Assembly (NCBI RefSeq): GCF_016793825.1
Contig: NZ_JAEULM010000044.1
Location: forward strand, 310,001-374,000
Reading direction: 5' to 3'
Length of the DNA stretch: 64,000 bases
Source of the DNA: Sphingopyxis sp.
GTDB taxonomy: Bacteria > Pseudomonadota > Alphaproteobacteria > Sphingomonadales > Sphingomonadaceae
This document shows, one piece after another, positions 26,142 through 36,260 of this stretch. A model generated the notes under the pieces. That model made no database searches and was not told the DNA's origin. It was given only the letters and a program-made list of their open reading frames with translations. The position numbers and the translations under genes are program-made. Every line of letters starts with the position of its first letter. Positions within the stretch are counted from its first letter, which is position 1.

Positions 26142-26366
26142 TCAGCGGATTTCGGTTTCAGCTGTCGGCGTTGGAGTGGCGTCAGGTGCCCGCTGCCCCT
26201 CGATATGCTTGGGCGCGGGCGGCGCATCGTCTTCGGCCATACCCTTCTTGAAGCTCTTGATGCCCTTGGCGACATCGCCCATCGCGTCAGAAAACCGACC
26301 CTTGCCGAACAACAGCAGGACGACGAGACCCAGCAGAAGCCAGTGCCAGATGCTAGAAAGACCCAT
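26142..26366 (-). CDS. tatA: Sec-independent protein translocase subunit TatA
   Basis: 74 aa from the ATG at 26366, preceded by AGGAGAT; the frame extends upstream without a good start. A single helix ([20 protein letters not shown]) is followed by the [19 protein letters not shown] amphipathic helix, which is standard for TatA. It forms the pore of the Tat translocase. Lies 25 bp downstream of scpB. Confidence 0.95.
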   Translation of the reverse strand: MGLSSIWHWLLLGLVVLLLFGKGRFSDAMGDVAKGIKSFKKGMAEDDAPPAPKHIEGQRAPDATPTPTAETEIR

Positions 26367-26391
26367 CTCAAAATCTCCTTGAAGCGCCCAT

Positions 26392-26985
26392 CTAGGACTC
26401 TTCGCCATCTTTTACTAGGTCCAGTTCGCCCATCGCCACCTCGAAAGCGAGATCGACGGGGTCCAGCAGACCGGCGGCACGTAAATCGTCGATCCCCGGC
26501 AGGTCTTTCCGACTGGCGAGGCCGAAATGCTGCAAGAACATATCGGTTGTCTTATAGATCAGCGGTCGGCCCGGCACCTCGCGTCGCCCGGCGGGCGCGA
26601 TCCATTCGGCTTCCATCAGGACATCCAGCGTACCCTTGGAAGTCTGGACCCCACGGATCGCCTCGATCTCGGCGCGGCTCACCGGCTCGTGATAAGCGAC
26701 GATCGCTAGCACCTCCGCCGCCGCACGCGACAGCTTGCGCGGATCGTCGCGCTCGCGACGCAGCAGGTGGGCCAAGTCGGCGGGCGTTTGAAAATGCCAA
26801 TGTCCGCCGCGTTCGACCAATTCGATGCCGCTTTCATCATGACGCTCGGCAATGCGCAGGATGATCGCTCGCACCTCACCCGGTGTCATCTCGTCGCCGA
26901 GGCGCCCTGCGACCTGACGCGCATCCAGCGGCTCATCGCTGGCGAACAGCATCGCCTCAATAGCACGTTCCAGATCGTCAATCAT
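26392..26985 (-). CDS. scpB: Segregation and condensation protein B
   Basis: 197 aa with two winged-helix domains. The signature [20 protein letters not shown] is near residue 92 and [13 protein letters not shown] near 145. ScpB dimers bind ScpA and form the SMC condensin complex for chromosome segregation. Overlaps scpA by 4 bp. Confidence 0.94.
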   Translation of the reverse strand: MIDDLERAIEAMLFASDEPLDARQVAGRLGDEMTPGEVRAIILRIAERHDESGIELVERGGHWHFQTPADLAHLLRRERDDPRKLSRAAAEVLAIVAYHEPVSRAEIEAIRGVQTSKGTLDVLMEAEWIAPAGRREVPGRPLIYKTTDMFLQHFGLASRKDLPGIDDLRAAGLLDPVDLAFEVAMGELDLVKDGEES

Positions 26986-27752
26986 GCCCCGGCAGCCTTC
27001 AAATAGAGCGGCTCGAACGCCGCTTCCTGCTTCAAGTCGACGCGGCCTTGCCGCGCCAGTTCAAGCGCAGCGACAAAACTTGATGCAATGGCGGAACGCC
27101 GGAGCGGCCCCTTATAATCGACGGGCAGAAAATCGGAAAGCTCCGCCCAATCGAGCTTGATGCCAATCAGTCGTTCCAGATGTTGCAGCGCGGCATCGAG
27201 CGTGATCACTGGACGCCGCGATACCATATGAACCACCGGTTCGGTGCGCAGCTTGACTTGACCATAGGCCGCCAGCAGATCGTACAGGCTCGCGTCCCAG
27301 CGACGAAGCTTCACGTCGCGCAAGCCTTCTGGCTTCGCCCGCAAGAACACGTCGCGACCTATGCGATCCCGCGCCAGCATCCGCGCCGCGGCTTCGCGCA
27401 TCGCTGCGAGGCGCTGCAGCCGGAGCTGGAGCCGGAGTGCCAGTTCGTCGGGCGACGGATCTTCGGCAGGATCCTTAGGTAGCAGCAGGGCCGATTTGAG
27501 ATAGGCGAGCCACGCCGCCATCACCAGATAGTCGGCGGCGACCTCCAGTTTTGCCCGCATCTCGTCGATATAGGCCAGATATTGTTCGACCAGCGCCAGA
27601 ATCGAAATCTGCCGGAGGTCGACCTTCTGGCTGCGAGCAAGCGTCAGCAACAGGTCGAGCGGACCTTCCCAGCTATCGAGGCTGAGTTGCAGCGCGTCTT
27701 CCCGTTCTGCCGCTGCCGGAGCGATTTCGAAGTCGAGCTGCAGCTCCTGCAT
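26982..27752 (-). CDS. scpA: Segregation and condensation protein A
   Basis: 256 aa from the ATG at 27752; a longer frame reaches into nagZ but is unlikely. The kleisin signature WEGPLDLLLTLARSQKVDL is near residue 28. The C-terminal winged helix binds the SMC head. It begins 7 bp after the nagZ stop and overlaps scpB by 4 bp. Confidence 0.93.
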   Translation of the reverse strand: MQELQLDFEIAPAAAEREDALQLSLDSWEGPLDLLLTLARSQKVDLRQISILALVEQYLAYIDEMRAKLEVAADYLVMAAWLAYLKSALLLPKDPAEDPSPDELALRLQLRLQRLAAMREAAARMLARDRIGRDVFLRAKPEGLRDVKLRRWDASLYDLLAAYGQVKLRTEPVVHMVSRRPVITLDAALQHLERLIGIKLDWAELSDFLPVDYKGPLRRSAIASSFVAALELARQGRVDLKQEAAFEPLYLKAAGA

Positions 27753-27759
27753 CGCCGTC

Positions 27760-28767
27760 TCAGGCCATCGCCAGTAGCGCATCGCGCTGGTCGACAAGAA
27801 CGTTGAACGCCCGCGGATCTTTTGTCCCAGCGACACGATCCATCGCGCCTTCCAAGCGCGCGCGCGAAACGGTACTGATAGGATCGAGGGCGTTGGCGAT
27901 GCCGATCATGTCCCCCATCTTTGCCCAGCAATTGAGTGCGATGTCGCAGCCTGCGGCGATCGCATCCGCGGCGCGCGACGGAACGTCGCCCGACAACGCC
28001 TTCATGTCGAGGTCGTCGGTCATCAACAGACCGTAGAACCCGACACGTTGCCGGATGATGCCATCGATGATGGTCGGGGACAGCGTTGCCGGGCGCTCGG
28101 CATCCCAAGCTTCGAAGATCACATGGCAGGTCATCGCCATCGCGGCATCGCGCAGCGCTGCGAAGGGTGCCAGATCGGTCAACAGTTCCTGATCGGACGC
28201 TGCAACCCTCGACAGTTTCTCGTGCGAATCGAACAAGGCGCGGCCGTGGCCTGGGATATGCTTCACGACCCCGACGATTCCTCCATCCTGCAGACCGTTC
28301 AGGATCGCACGCCCAAGCGCCGCGACACGCATTGGTTCGCTGCCCAGCGCCCGATCGCCTATAATATCGCTCGCGCCGGGCCAGCGCACGTCGAGCAGTG
28401 GCAGGCAATCGACCGTGATCCCGACATCGGACAGCATCGACGCAAGCGCCATCGCGTTGAGCCGCGCGGCCTCGATCGCGCTCGCGGGCGCGCGCTCATA
28501 CAAGGCGTCAAATGCCGCGCCGCTCGGGAAATCGGGCCATTCAGGTGCCTTCATCCGCGCCACGCGCCCGCCTTCCTGATCGATCAGGATCGGCAGGTCG
28601 TTCCGGCCGTCAAGGTTGCGCAATTCGTCAGTCAATTTCCGCAACTGGTCGCGGTTCTCGATATTGCGGCCGAACAAAATATAACCCGCGGGATCGCTAT
28701 CGCGGAAAAACGCGCGCTCGTCGTCGGTCAGGCTCAGGCCCGAAAGGCCGAAAATTGCGGGTATCAT
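27760..28767 (-). CDS. nagZ: Beta-N-acetylhexosaminidase (peptidoglycan recycling)
   Basis: 335-aa cytoplasmic glycoside hydrolase family 3 enzyme. It removes N-acetylglucosamine from anhydro-muropeptides. Motifs seen are ILIDQEGGRVARMKAP, the substrate loop KHIPGHG followed by DSH with catalytic His, and nucleophile Asp in MTDDLDMKAL. NagZ activity feeds muropeptide signals that induce AmpC in some bacteria. It sits between the SPOR gene (95-bp gap) and scpA. Confidence 0.94.
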   Translation of the reverse strand: MIPAIFGLSGLSLTDDERAFFRDSDPAGYILFGRNIENRDQLRKLTDELRNLDGRNDLPILIDQEGGRVARMKAPEWPDFPSGAAFDALYERAPASAIEAARLNAMALASMLSDVGITVDCLPLLDVRWPGASDIIGDRALGSEPMRVAALGRAILNGLQDGGIVGVVKHIPGHGRALFDSHEKLSRVAASDQELLTDLAPFAALRDAAMAMTCHVIFEAWDAERPATLSPTIIDGIIRQRVGFYGLLMTDDLDMKALSGDVPSRAADAIAAGCDIALNCWAKMGDMIGIANALDPISTVSRARLEGAMDRVAGTKDPRAFNVLVDQRDALLAMA

Positions 28768-28862
28768 CTTGCGTCAACCTCCATAGGTCGGCGCCCCCCT
28801 GAATCGCAACATGGCATGACGAAACAGGTGAACCAATATCCGGTGCGGCCAACCGGGCCAAA

Positions 28863-29654
28863 TCAGCGGACGACGACGCAATTTTCACCCGCAACGCGTA
28901 ATTTGGCGCACAGCGATGCCGCATTGGCCGCCGATCCCGCCCCCGCGCGTAGGCGATAGATCGTCTTTTCGCCCGCCGTCGTTGGCGCCACCGACTTGCC
29001 GAGTTCGGCAAGATAGGGAAAGCGCTTCGACAGATTGGTCCAGGCCTTCGCCGCCGCCGCCTCGCTGCTGAAGGCGCCGAGCTGGATCGTAGCCGATCCA
29101 CCCTCCGAAACCTTGTCCTTCGTCGCCGCTTCGGCGGTCTTGATCGACATCGCCGCCGGTTTGGGCTTGTCCTTGTCACTCGCCGCGATCCGCGCCGCCT
29201 CCGCCTTCGCCGCTACATCCCTTTCGGATCGGGTTTTCTCGGCCATGGCTTTCGCTGCGGCTTCGCGCTCGGCGGGAGTCACGGCCGGCTCTTCCGGCAT
29301 GCGGCTTGCGTCAACCTTCCCCGACGGCTCGGCGCCCTCCGTCGCGGCAAAGCTTGCGTCGCCTTCGCCTTCGAACGTCTTGGCGCCATCGGTCGTGGGG
29401 GCAACCTTGTAGTTGCCCTTTTCGGCTACGATCAGCTCGCCCTGGCCGCGTGCGCCGCCGTTCTGCATCCACCAGAGACCGCCAAGCACCGCGCCGATCA
29501 GCAACAGCCCGCCAAGCACCATGATCAACAGGCGCGCCGGCGAAACATCACCGTCGCCCTCGTAGTCGTCGGCCGCCTCCAGCCAGGGAAGGCGATCTTC
29601 GCCTTCAAGGCCAAGCCCGGCGTCACCCGCATCCGATTTCCGGTCGTCGGCCAT
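28863..29654 (-). CDS. SPOR-domain membrane protein
   Basis: 263 aa. Acidic cytoplasmic N-terminus (1-40), one transmembrane helix (about 42-64), a long Ala/Lys/Glu-rich periplasmic linker, and a C-terminal SPOR domain (about 187-263, starting ATIQLGAFSS). SPOR domains bind denuded glycan strands at the division septum, so it is probably a cell-division or cell-wall protein. Its ATG overlaps the argS stop by one base. Confidence 0.88.
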   Translation of the reverse strand: MADDRKSDAGDAGLGLEGEDRLPWLEAADDYEGDGDVSPARLLIMVLGGLLLIGAVLGGLWWMQNGGARGQGELIVAEKGNYKVAPTTDGAKTFEGEGDASFAATEGAEPSGKVDASRMPEEPAVTPAEREAAAKAMAEKTRSERDVAAKAEAARIAASDKDKPKPAAMSIKTAEAATKDKVSEGGSATIQLGAFSSEAAAAKAWTNLSKRFPYLAELGKSVAPTTAGEKTIYRLRAGAGSAANAASLCAKLRVAGENCVVVR

Positions 29655-31381
29655 CAGTTCATCTCCTCAAGCGCCTCGACCCCCATCAGGTGCAGCCCGT
29701 TTCGGATAACCTGCCCGATTCCATCGGCCAAATAAAGGCGCGTCGCAGTCAGTTCGGGATCATTTGCCAAAATGACACGAGCGTCGGGACGATCGTTGCC
29801 GGCATTCCACCAGGCGTGGAACGCCGCAGCGACGTCGCCGAGGAAAAAGGCTATGCGATGCGGCTCACGCGCCGAGGCGGCCGCCTCGACGATCCGGGGG
29901 AACTGCGCGAGCAATTTGATCAACCCAAGCTCATAGGAATCGAGCCGCGTGAGCTTCGGCAAAGAGGGCGTGACACCCGCTTCGGCAAGCTTGCGCTTCA
30001 GCGACGCAATCCGCGCGTGCGCATACTGGACATAAAATACCGGGTTATCGCGTGAGGCTTCGACCACCTTCGCGAAATCGAAATCCATCTGCGCATCGGC
30101 CTTGCGGGTCAGCATGGTGAAGCGAACGGCATCCTTGCCGACTTCATCGACGATATCGGCGAGCGTAACGAAATTCCCCGCCCGCTTCGACATCTTGAAG
30201 GGCTCGCCATTCTTGAGCAGACGCACCATCTGGACAAGCTTGACGTCGAAGCGCGTCTTGCCGCCCGTCAGCGCCGCGACTGCCGCCCTGATCCGTTTCA
30301 CTGTACCGGCATGATCGGCGCCCCAGATGTCGATCAGCTCGTCGGCACCCTGCGCCTTCTGATAATGATAGGCGAGGTCGGCCCCGAAATAGGTCCAGCT
30401 TCCATCCGACTTCTTGATCGGGCGATCCTGATCGTCCCCGAACTGCGTCGAACGAAAGAGCGGCAGCTCGACCGGCTCCCAATCCTCGGGCGTCTCGCCT
30501 TTTGGCGCCTCAAGCACACCGTCATACACAAGACCATGTTCCCTAAGCCATCTTTCGGCGTCCGCAGGTTTCCCTTCGGCCTGCAACTCGGCCTCGGACG
30601 AAAACAGATCATGGTGGATGCCAAGCTTGGCAAGATCGGCGCGTATCATGTCCATCATCGCGCTAACCGCTTCGGCGCGGAACAGCCCAAGCCATGCTGC
30701 TTCGGGAGCGCCGACATAGGTATCGCCATATTCGGCGGCGAGCTTTTCGGCGACTGGTTTCAGATAATCGCCCGGATAGAGACCATCCGGGATCGCTCCG
30801 ATATCCTCGCCCAACGCCTCACGGTACCGCATATGGACGGAACGCGCGAGTACATCGACCTGGGCGCCGGCGTCGTTGACATAATATTCGCGAACGACCT
30901 GGTGCCCGGCAAATTCGAGCAACGTAGCGAGTGCGTCGCCGACCACCGCGCCGCGGCAATGGCCGACATGCATCGGCCCGGTGGGGTTGGCGGAGACATA
31001 TTCTACGTTTACCCGGCGACCTTTACCCATATTCGAGCGGCCGTAATTGTCGCCGTCGTGGTGGATGAGCGCCAGTTCGTCACGCCAGCTTCCTTCCGCG
31101 ACGCGCAGGTTTATAAAGCCCGGGCCAGCCACATACGCCTCGACGACCTCGTCCAGCGCACCCAGTTGGGCCGCGAGCAGATCGGCGAGAGCGCGCGGAT
31201 TGGTGCCCGCTGGCTTCGCAAGCACCATCGCGGCGTTCGTCGCGACATCGCCATGCGACGGGTCGCGCGGCGGCTCGACGCTGATCGCGCCGCGATCGAG
31301 CGCGGCCGGCAGCGCGCCCTGCGCGACAAGCGCATCGAGCGCGGTATCGATGTGATCGGAAAAACGGCTGAACAGGGTCAC
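29654..31381 (-). CDS. argS: Arginine--tRNA ligase
   Basis: Starting at the GTG at 31381 gives 575 aa, close to the E. coli length of 577. The frame continues upstream but with non-homologous residues, and AGGATC precedes the GTG. It is a class I synthetase that charges tRNA-Arg. The HIGH motif is MHVGHCRGA, and KMSKRAGNFVTL is the KMSKS region. First gene of the minus-strand chain argS-SPOR-nagZ-scpA-scpB-tatABC. Confidence 0.95.
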   Translation of the reverse strand: MTLFSRFSDHIDTALDALVAQGALPAALDRGAISVEPPRDPSHGDVATNAAMVLAKPAGTNPRALADLLAAQLGALDEVVEAYVAGPGFINLRVAEGSWRDELALIHHDGDNYGRSNMGKGRRVNVEYVSANPTGPMHVGHCRGAVVGDALATLLEFAGHQVVREYYVNDAGAQVDVLARSVHMRYREALGEDIGAIPDGLYPGDYLKPVAEKLAAEYGDTYVGAPEAAWLGLFRAEAVSAMMDMIRADLAKLGIHHDLFSSEAELQAEGKPADAERWLREHGLVYDGVLEAPKGETPEDWEPVELPLFRSTQFGDDQDRPIKKSDGSWTYFGADLAYHYQKAQGADELIDIWGADHAGTVKRIRAAVAALTGGKTRFDVKLVQMVRLLKNGEPFKMSKRAGNFVTLADIVDEVGKDAVRFTMLTRKADAQMDFDFAKVVEASRDNPVFYVQYAHARIASLKRKLAEAGVTPSLPKLTRLDSYELGLIKLLAQFPRIVEAAASAREPHRIAFFLGDVAAAFHAWWNAGNDRPDARVILANDPELTATRLYLADGIGQVIRNGLHLMGVEALEEMN

Positions 31382-31516
31382 GGCGGATCCTAAGCTTGAG
31401 TCAAATATCGTTGGCACGCGCCTTAGCCCGGCTTGGACAACGCGAAAAGCCCTGCGCCGCCGGAGAGGCACCGCAAGGATGAACGAAGCGAACGGCCCGA
31501 GACGCCGCCGCGCGTT

Positions 31517-32188
31517 CTATCGTCGGACGTTATACTCGAGCTGTTCCTGCGACAGCTGAAAACCGACGAGCAGTTCGAAGCTGGCGCGCTGCACCGCGGT
31601 GCGTACTTCCGGCACGCTCAGTGGATCGATTGCCGCGTCTTCCTCGCCGGCCTTGCGCTTGCGCGTGATGCGCTCCTGAATATCGGCGGGTAGCGTCGCC
31701 GCGGCCCGATCGACATAAGCCGCGGCCTGGCCGTGCCCGGTGCCGCGCACCTGCCCTTCGGCAAAGCTGACCGTCACCTGGCCGATCCGCTTGGCAACAA
31801 CGGCGGTTCCGCCCTGCACCACGGTCGAGAAATAGGGCAAGGTCACCGTACGCGCCGGCCCCGGGTCACGACGAGTTGCCATGACATCGAAACTGGCGAG
31901 CTGATAGACTTTCTCCGCCGCGTCGTTGCACGACGGCACAACATTGGTAATCGTCGCGACGATGTCGATCGCCGCCGCGTCGCGGCTGTTTGCCGGGTCG
32001 AACAGCGTGATGTCGCCGGTATGCATCGGCACCGCAACCGCGGGGCAGACATTGCGCGTCGCCGTGATGCCGACGCCCGACGAGATGTCGATGTCATTGT
32101 CCTTCGCACAGCCGGCGACTGTCGCCAGAGTTGCGGCTCCGCCCAGCACGGCGATCCATTTGCGGGACGAAAGCGAAAAAGACATCAT
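31517..32188 (-). CDS. Predicted lipoprotein of unknown function
   Basis: 223 aa from tandem ATG codons at 32188/32185. The signal peptide ends in a lipobox (VAGC) with the lipidated Cys at about residue 26. The mature part has two further Cys (NVCPAV and VPSCND), a beta-rich middle (ITLFDPANSRDAAAIDIVATI) and an Arg/Lys-rich stretch near 180. No enzyme motif recognised. The frame runs on upstream of the ATGs, but a lipoprotein start fits best. Divergent from ispH with a 153-bp spacer. Confidence 0.78.
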   Translation of the reverse strand: MMSFSLSSRKWIAVLGGAATLATVAGCAKDNDIDISSGVGITATRNVCPAVAVPMHTGDITLFDPANSRDAAAIDIVATITNVVPSCNDAAEKVYQLASFDVMATRRDPGPARTVTLPYFSTVVQGGTAVVAKRIGQVTVSFAEGQVRGTGHGQAAAYVDRAAATLPADIQERITRKRKAGEEDAAIDPLSVPEVRTAVQRASFELLVGFQLSQEQLEYNVRR

Positions 32189-32341
32189 AGGGTCAGAACT
32201 TTCCAAAAACCTGGCGCGGATATGTCGAAACGAAGGTTCCAAAACTCCATGCGCGCCGCTTCTTATCGGTGCGATGAACGGCGCGCAACGGTGCGAAGTC
32301 GCTTTACCCGATATGGACTGCTGCGCTAGAGCGCGCGCATC

Positions 32342-33334
32342 ATGAATGTTCCCCATCCGATGACGCCCTCCGACGGCGGCGAAACGGCAGAACAAGGCTC
32401 CGAACTAAGGGTTTTGGTGGCGGCCCCGCGCGGCTTCTGCGCCGGCGTCGATCGCGCCATCCGCATCGTAGAGCTGGCGCTCGATCGCTTTGGCGCTCCG
32501 GTCTACGTCCGCCATGAAATCGTCCACAACCGCTATGTGGTGGACTCGCTGAAGGCGAAAGGCGCGATTTTCGTCGAATCGCTCGATCAGGTTCCGGACG
32601 GCGCGCCGGTGGTTTTCAGTGCGCACGGCGTTCCCAAGGCGGTCCCCGCAAAAGCCGAAGCGCGCGGGCTCGACTATATCGACGCGACCTGTCCGCTTGT
32701 GTCGAAGGTGCACCGACAGGCGGAACGCGCCAGTGAAAGCGGGCGGCACATCATTTTCGTCGGCCATGCCGGCCATCCCGAGGTGATCGGCACGCTGGGC
32801 CAACTTCCCCCCGGGGCCATGACGCTCGTCGAATCGGTCGACGACGTCGCGGCCCTGTCGCCGCCCGACCCCGAAATGCTTTCCTTCCTGACCCAGACGA
32901 CTCTGTCGGTCGACGATACGCGCGATATCATTTCAGCGCTGCAGCACCGGTTCCCGGCCATCACAGGACCGCGCGGCGAGGATATCTGCTATGCCACGTC
33001 GAACCGGCAGGATGCCGTGAAAGCCATCGCCGGCCAGTGCGACCGCGTTATCGTGATCGGAGCGCCCAACAGCTCGAACAGCCTTCGCCTTGTCGAAGTC
33101 GCCGAGAGGCTCGGCACGCCCGCTCATCTTGTTCAGCGGGGAAGCGACATCGAGCCGGCCTGGCTCGTCGGCATTGACACACTTGGCATCACTGCTGGCG
33201 CCAGTGCGCCCGAAACACTGGTGCGCGAAGTCATCGATGCCGTTGCCGCACACCGTGCGATCATCGAGGACGTCGTGATAACCGCCGAAGAAAACATGGT
33301 CTTCAAACTGCCGCGCGGGCTCGAAGCCGCCTGA
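32342..33334 (+). CDS. ispH: 4-hydroxy-3-methylbut-2-enyl diphosphate reductase
   Basis: 330 aa. Last enzyme of the MEP isoprenoid pathway, producing IPP and DMAPP with a [4Fe-4S] cluster. The three cluster Cys are C33 ([11 protein letters not shown]), C117 ([11 protein letters not shown]) and C216 (ICYATSNRQ). The stop shares one base with the thrB ATG, so ispH-thrB-rnhA are one operon. Confidence 0.97.
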   Translation: MNVPHPMTPSDGGETAEQGSELRVLVAAPRGFCAGVDRAIRIVELALDRFGAPVYVRHEIVHNRYVVDSLKAKGAIFVESLDQVPDGAPVVFSAHGVPKAVPAKAEARGLDYIDATCPLVSKVHRQAERASESGRHIIFVGHAGHPEVIGTLGQLPPGAMTLVESVDDVAALSPPDPEMLSFLTQTTLSVDDTRDIISALQHRFPAITGPRGEDICYATSNRQDAVKAIAGQCDRVIVIGAPNSSNSLRLVEVAERLGTPAHLVQRGSDIEPAWLVGIDTLGITAGASAPETLVREVIDAVAAHRAIIEDVVITAEENMVFKLPRGLEAA

Positions 33335-34296
33335 TGGCCGTCTATACGCACGTCGATCCCGACGACCTTGCCGCGCTCGTCGCTCGCTATGACATCGGCA
33401 CCGTCCTGTCCTGCAAAGGCATTGCAGAGGGCGTCGAGAACAGCAATTTCCTGCTCGAAACGACGGGCGGACGCTTCATCCTGACACTCTATGAAAAGCG
33501 CGTTCAGCAAGGCGACCTGCCGTTCTTCGTCGATCTGCTCGACCATCTCGCTGCACGTGGCTGCCCCGTTCCTGCCATGATCCGCGATCGCGACGGCATC
33601 GCGATTCAGAAGATTTCCGAACGCTCCGCCTGCCTCATCCAATTCCTGCCCGGCATTTCGCTGACGCATCCGACCGAAGGTCAGTGCCACGCCGCCGGGG
33701 CGGCGCTCGGCGCAATGCATCGCGCCGTTGCGGATTTTTCCAGCGCGCGGGAAAACAGCATGGGACGCGCCCATTGGCGGGGAGTGGCTGAGGCGACAGG
33801 CAATCTCGACGCGGTTCTTCCAGGACTGCAGGCGATAGTCGACGACGAGCTTGCCTTTCTCGACGCAAACTGGCCAACGGACATTCCCGCCCATGTGATC
33901 CATGCCGACCTGTTCCCGGACAATGTCCTGATGCTGGGTGACACGGTCACTGGCCTCATCGACTTCTATTTCGCTGCCAGCGACTTCCGCGCCTACGACG
34001 TCGCGGTCACGCACGCTTCCTGGACCTTTTCGGACGACGGCAACCGCTGCTCAAACGCGGCGGCCAGGGCGCTGATGCAGGGATATCTTCGCGAAGTCGC
34101 ACTCTCGCCGGACGAAATTGCCGTCTTGCCGCTGCTCGCCCGCGGCGCGGCGTTGCGCTTTTTGCTCACTCGCGCGCACGACTGGGTCCATACACCCGCC
34201 GATGCGCTGGTCACGCGCAAGGACCCGTCACCCTTTCTCAACCGCCTGCGCCGGTATCAGGCGGCAGACGCCGCAGCACTGTTCCTGACCGCATGA
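33334..34296 (+). CDS. thrB: Homoserine kinase, ThrB (APH-fold type)
   Basis: 320 aa. It phosphorylates homoserine in threonine synthesis, using the aminoglycoside-phosphotransferase fold typical of alphaproteobacteria rather than the GHMP fold. Visible are the N-terminal [15 protein letters not shown] strand-loop, the catalytic loop [10 protein letters not shown] and the DFYFA metal site. Overlaps rnhA by 4 bp. Confidence 0.93.
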   Translation: MAVYTHVDPDDLAALVARYDIGTVLSCKGIAEGVENSNFLLETTGGRFILTLYEKRVQQGDLPFFVDLLDHLAARGCPVPAMIRDRDGIAIQKISERSACLIQFLPGISLTHPTEGQCHAAGAALGAMHRAVADFSSARENSMGRAHWRGVAEATGNLDAVLPGLQAIVDDELAFLDANWPTDIPAHVIHADLFPDNVLMLGDTVTGLIDFYFAASDFRAYDVAVTHASWTFSDDGNRCSNAAARALMQGYLREVALSPDEIAVLPLLARGAALRFLLTRAHDWVHTPADALVTRKDPSPFLNRLRRYQAADAAALFLTA

Positions 34297-34745
34297 GCGA
34301 CGGCAAGACGGTCATCGTCGCCACCGACGGCGCCTGCAAGGGCAATCCCGGCCCCGGCGGATGGGGCGCAGTGCTCCGTTGGGGTGATGTTGTGAAGACG
34401 CTTTCGGGGGGAGAGCCCGATACGACGAACAACCGCATGGAGTTGATGGCCGCGATCGAAGCGCTGGCAACGCTCAAGCGATCATGCAACGTCGAACTAT
34501 CGACCGACAGCGTTTATGTGCGCGACGGTATCACCAAATGGGTATTCGGCTGGCAAAAGAACGGTTGGAAAACCGCTGCGAAAAAGCCGGTGGCCAATGC
34601 AGACCTGTGGCAGCGGCTGGTCACCGAAGCCAAGCGGCACAAGATCGAGTGGCTATGGGTCAAGGGGCATGCCGGTCATGGTGACAACGAGCTTGCCGAC
34701 AAGCTCGCGAGCGATGCCGCGCTGGAAGTGGCGCGGGCGCGGTAA
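34293..34745 (+). CDS. rnhA: Ribonuclease HI
   Basis: 150 aa. Degrades the RNA strand of RNA-DNA hybrids, including R-loops and Okazaki primers. All four carboxylates are in place: [16 protein letters not shown] (first Asp), NNRMELMAA (Glu), STDSVYV (Asp) and [10 protein letters not shown] (last Asp), plus the catalytic His loop GHAGHGDN. Starts inside the thrB stop (ATGA). Confidence 0.97.
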   Translation: MSDGKTVIVATDGACKGNPGPGGWGAVLRWGDVVKTLSGGEPDTTNNRMELMAAIEALATLKRSCNVELSTDSVYVRDGITKWVFGWQKNGWKTAAKKPVANADLWQRLVTEAKRHKIEWLWVKGHAGHGDNELADKLASDAALEVARAR

Positions 34746-34765
34746 ACGCCCGCGCCCTCTAAAAT

Positions 34766-34942
34766 CTACTCGGCTTCACGAACCTCCGCGCCCGGCCCAT
34801 TCTTCTTGATCGACTCGATCGCATTCTTGGCAGAGGCCTTGCTGCTATAGCCTTCGGTCCAGAAGATGGATTCGCTATTATATTTGAAATAGGCGACAAA
34901 TTCGCCGGCCTTGTTCTTCTTGATCTCGAAATAATGGGCCAT
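34766..34942 (-). CDS. YegP-family (DUF1508) protein
   Basis: 58 aa from the ATG at 34942. A single DUF1508 repeat: YFEIKKNKAGEFVAYFKYNS, then WTEGYSSKASAKNAIESIKK. Short beta-beta-beta-alpha fold of unknown function, often linked to stress. The open frame extends upstream to 35254, but that part overlaps the next gene and does not look coding. Confidence 0.85.
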   Translation of the reverse strand: MAHYFEIKKNKAGEFVAYFKYNSESIFWTEGYSSKASAKNAIESIKKNGPGAEVREAE

Positions 34943-35034
34943 GCCATCCTCCACAGGTCGGGTTGCGCCGGGGGTGACGCAACCAAGTCCATGGTAATAC
35001 AGCCATTTCGCGGTGCAAGTCGCTATATGCGGCG

Positions 35035-36165
35035 TCAACCGAAACGCGATGGCGCGAACACCCCGGCGTCTATAGTCCCGATCGGCCCCGTCGGCGCGGG
35101 CGCGCCGAGATCCGCTGCGAGCAGCGCGCCGATCGCCGGCGAGGTTTGGATTCCGAAACCGCCCTGCCCCGCACACCAATAGAACCCCGCCACGTGCGGG
35201 TCGGCACCGAACACGGGGATACGGTCGGGAGCAAAGCTGCGCAATCCGGCCCATTTGCGTTCAACCGCCGCGATCGGCCAGTCGACGACTTTCTGCATCC
35301 GGTCGATCGCGATCGCGACGTCCAGTTCCTCGGGCGCCGCATCGCACGGTTCGGACGGCGTTTCGTCATGCGGACTCAGCCAGACGCGGCCTTCGCTTTC
35401 GCCCTTGAAATAAAAGCTGCCCCCGACGTGGATCACCAGCGGCAGCGAGGCCGGCACCGGAAAGCCGAGGCGAAGTTGCACGACCGTGCGGCGATAGGGT
35501 TGAATTCCGAGCGGCGCCGCGCCGCAGAGCGTCGCCACCGCATCGGCCCAGGCACCGGCGGCATTGACGATAACGCCGGCGTGGATCGTCTCCGTACCTA
35601 TCCGCACCTCCCAGCCCTGCCCGGTCCGGCGCGCGGCGGTCAGACTTGCGCGGGTCGCAATCTGCGCGCCGCCGCGCCGCGCCGCGCGCAGATAGGCGGC
35701 ATGCAACGCACCCACGTCTATGTCGCTGCATGCGCCCTCATAGGCAGCTTCGCTCCATTCAGGACGAATACCGGGAACGATCCGCTCGACATCGCTTCCC
35801 GAAACGCGCTGGATATCCAGGCCTCTGGCGGCAAATTCCGCAGTAAAGGCATCGACGGTGCCCGCCTCGTTGCGCCGCCCGAGGTTCAACGCCGCCCGCG
35901 GCGACAGGAAACTGCGTTCCGAAAAGTCGGCCGAGGGGGCAAGCAGGAGGCTGAAGGATGCGGTCGACAAAGGTTGCACAAGCGGCCCGCCATAGGTTTC
36001 ATGCCAGAAAGCAGCCGAGCGCCCTGTCGCGTGATATCCCGGCGTATCCTCGGCTTCGATCATCAGGACCGCGCGGTGCGGTGCCAATGACGCCGCCAGG
36101 CTGGCTCCGGCAATGCCGGCTCCGACAATCAGCACATCTATCGAGGAAGGCAGCGCGTCGTCCAT
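35035..36165 (-). CDS. FAD-dependent oxidoreductase, DAO family
   Basis: 376 aa from the ATG at 36165 (an ATG four codons earlier is also possible). The dinucleotide fold is VLIVGAGIAGASLAASLA at the N-terminus with the second-strand Glu (IEAED). The C-terminus has the DAO motif WCAGQGGFGIQTSPAIG. Related enzymes are D-amino acid dehydrogenases, glycine/sarcosine oxidases and L-2-hydroxyglutarate dehydrogenase-like proteins. No neighbour indicates the substrate. Divergent from the cpa/tad operon. Confidence 0.85.
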   Translation of the reverse strand: MDDALPSSIDVLIVGAGIAGASLAASLAPHRAVLMIEAEDTPGYHATGRSAAFWHETYGGPLVQPLSTASFSLLLAPSADFSERSFLSPRAALNLGRRNEAGTVDAFTAEFAARGLDIQRVSGSDVERIVPGIRPEWSEAAYEGACSDIDVGALHAAYLRAARRGGAQIATRASLTAARRTGQGWEVRIGTETIHAGVIVNAAGAWADAVATLCGAAPLGIQPYRRTVVQLRLGFPVPASLPLVIHVGGSFYFKGESEGRVWLSPHDETPSEPCDAAPEELDVAIAIDRMQKVVDWPIAAVERKWAGLRSFAPDRIPVFGADPHVAGFYWCAGQGGFGIQTSPAIGALLAADLGAPAPTGPIGTIDAGVFAPSRFG

Positions 36166-36222
36166 AGCGCGCCGCATATCGGCTGGCCCGCGGAATGCAA
36201 GCCGCGTGGCGCCCTATCATGG

Positions 36223-36236
36223 TTACTTTTTGGTAA
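36223..36236. promoter_or_regulatory. Short palindrome upstream of cpaA
   Basis: TTAC-N6-GTAA lies 25 bp before the chosen cpaA start, in the spacer shared with the divergent oxidoreductase. It may be an operator, but the arms are only 4 bp. Confidence 0.25.
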
Positions 36237-36260
36237 GTCATGCTCACTAGGAAAAGAGCG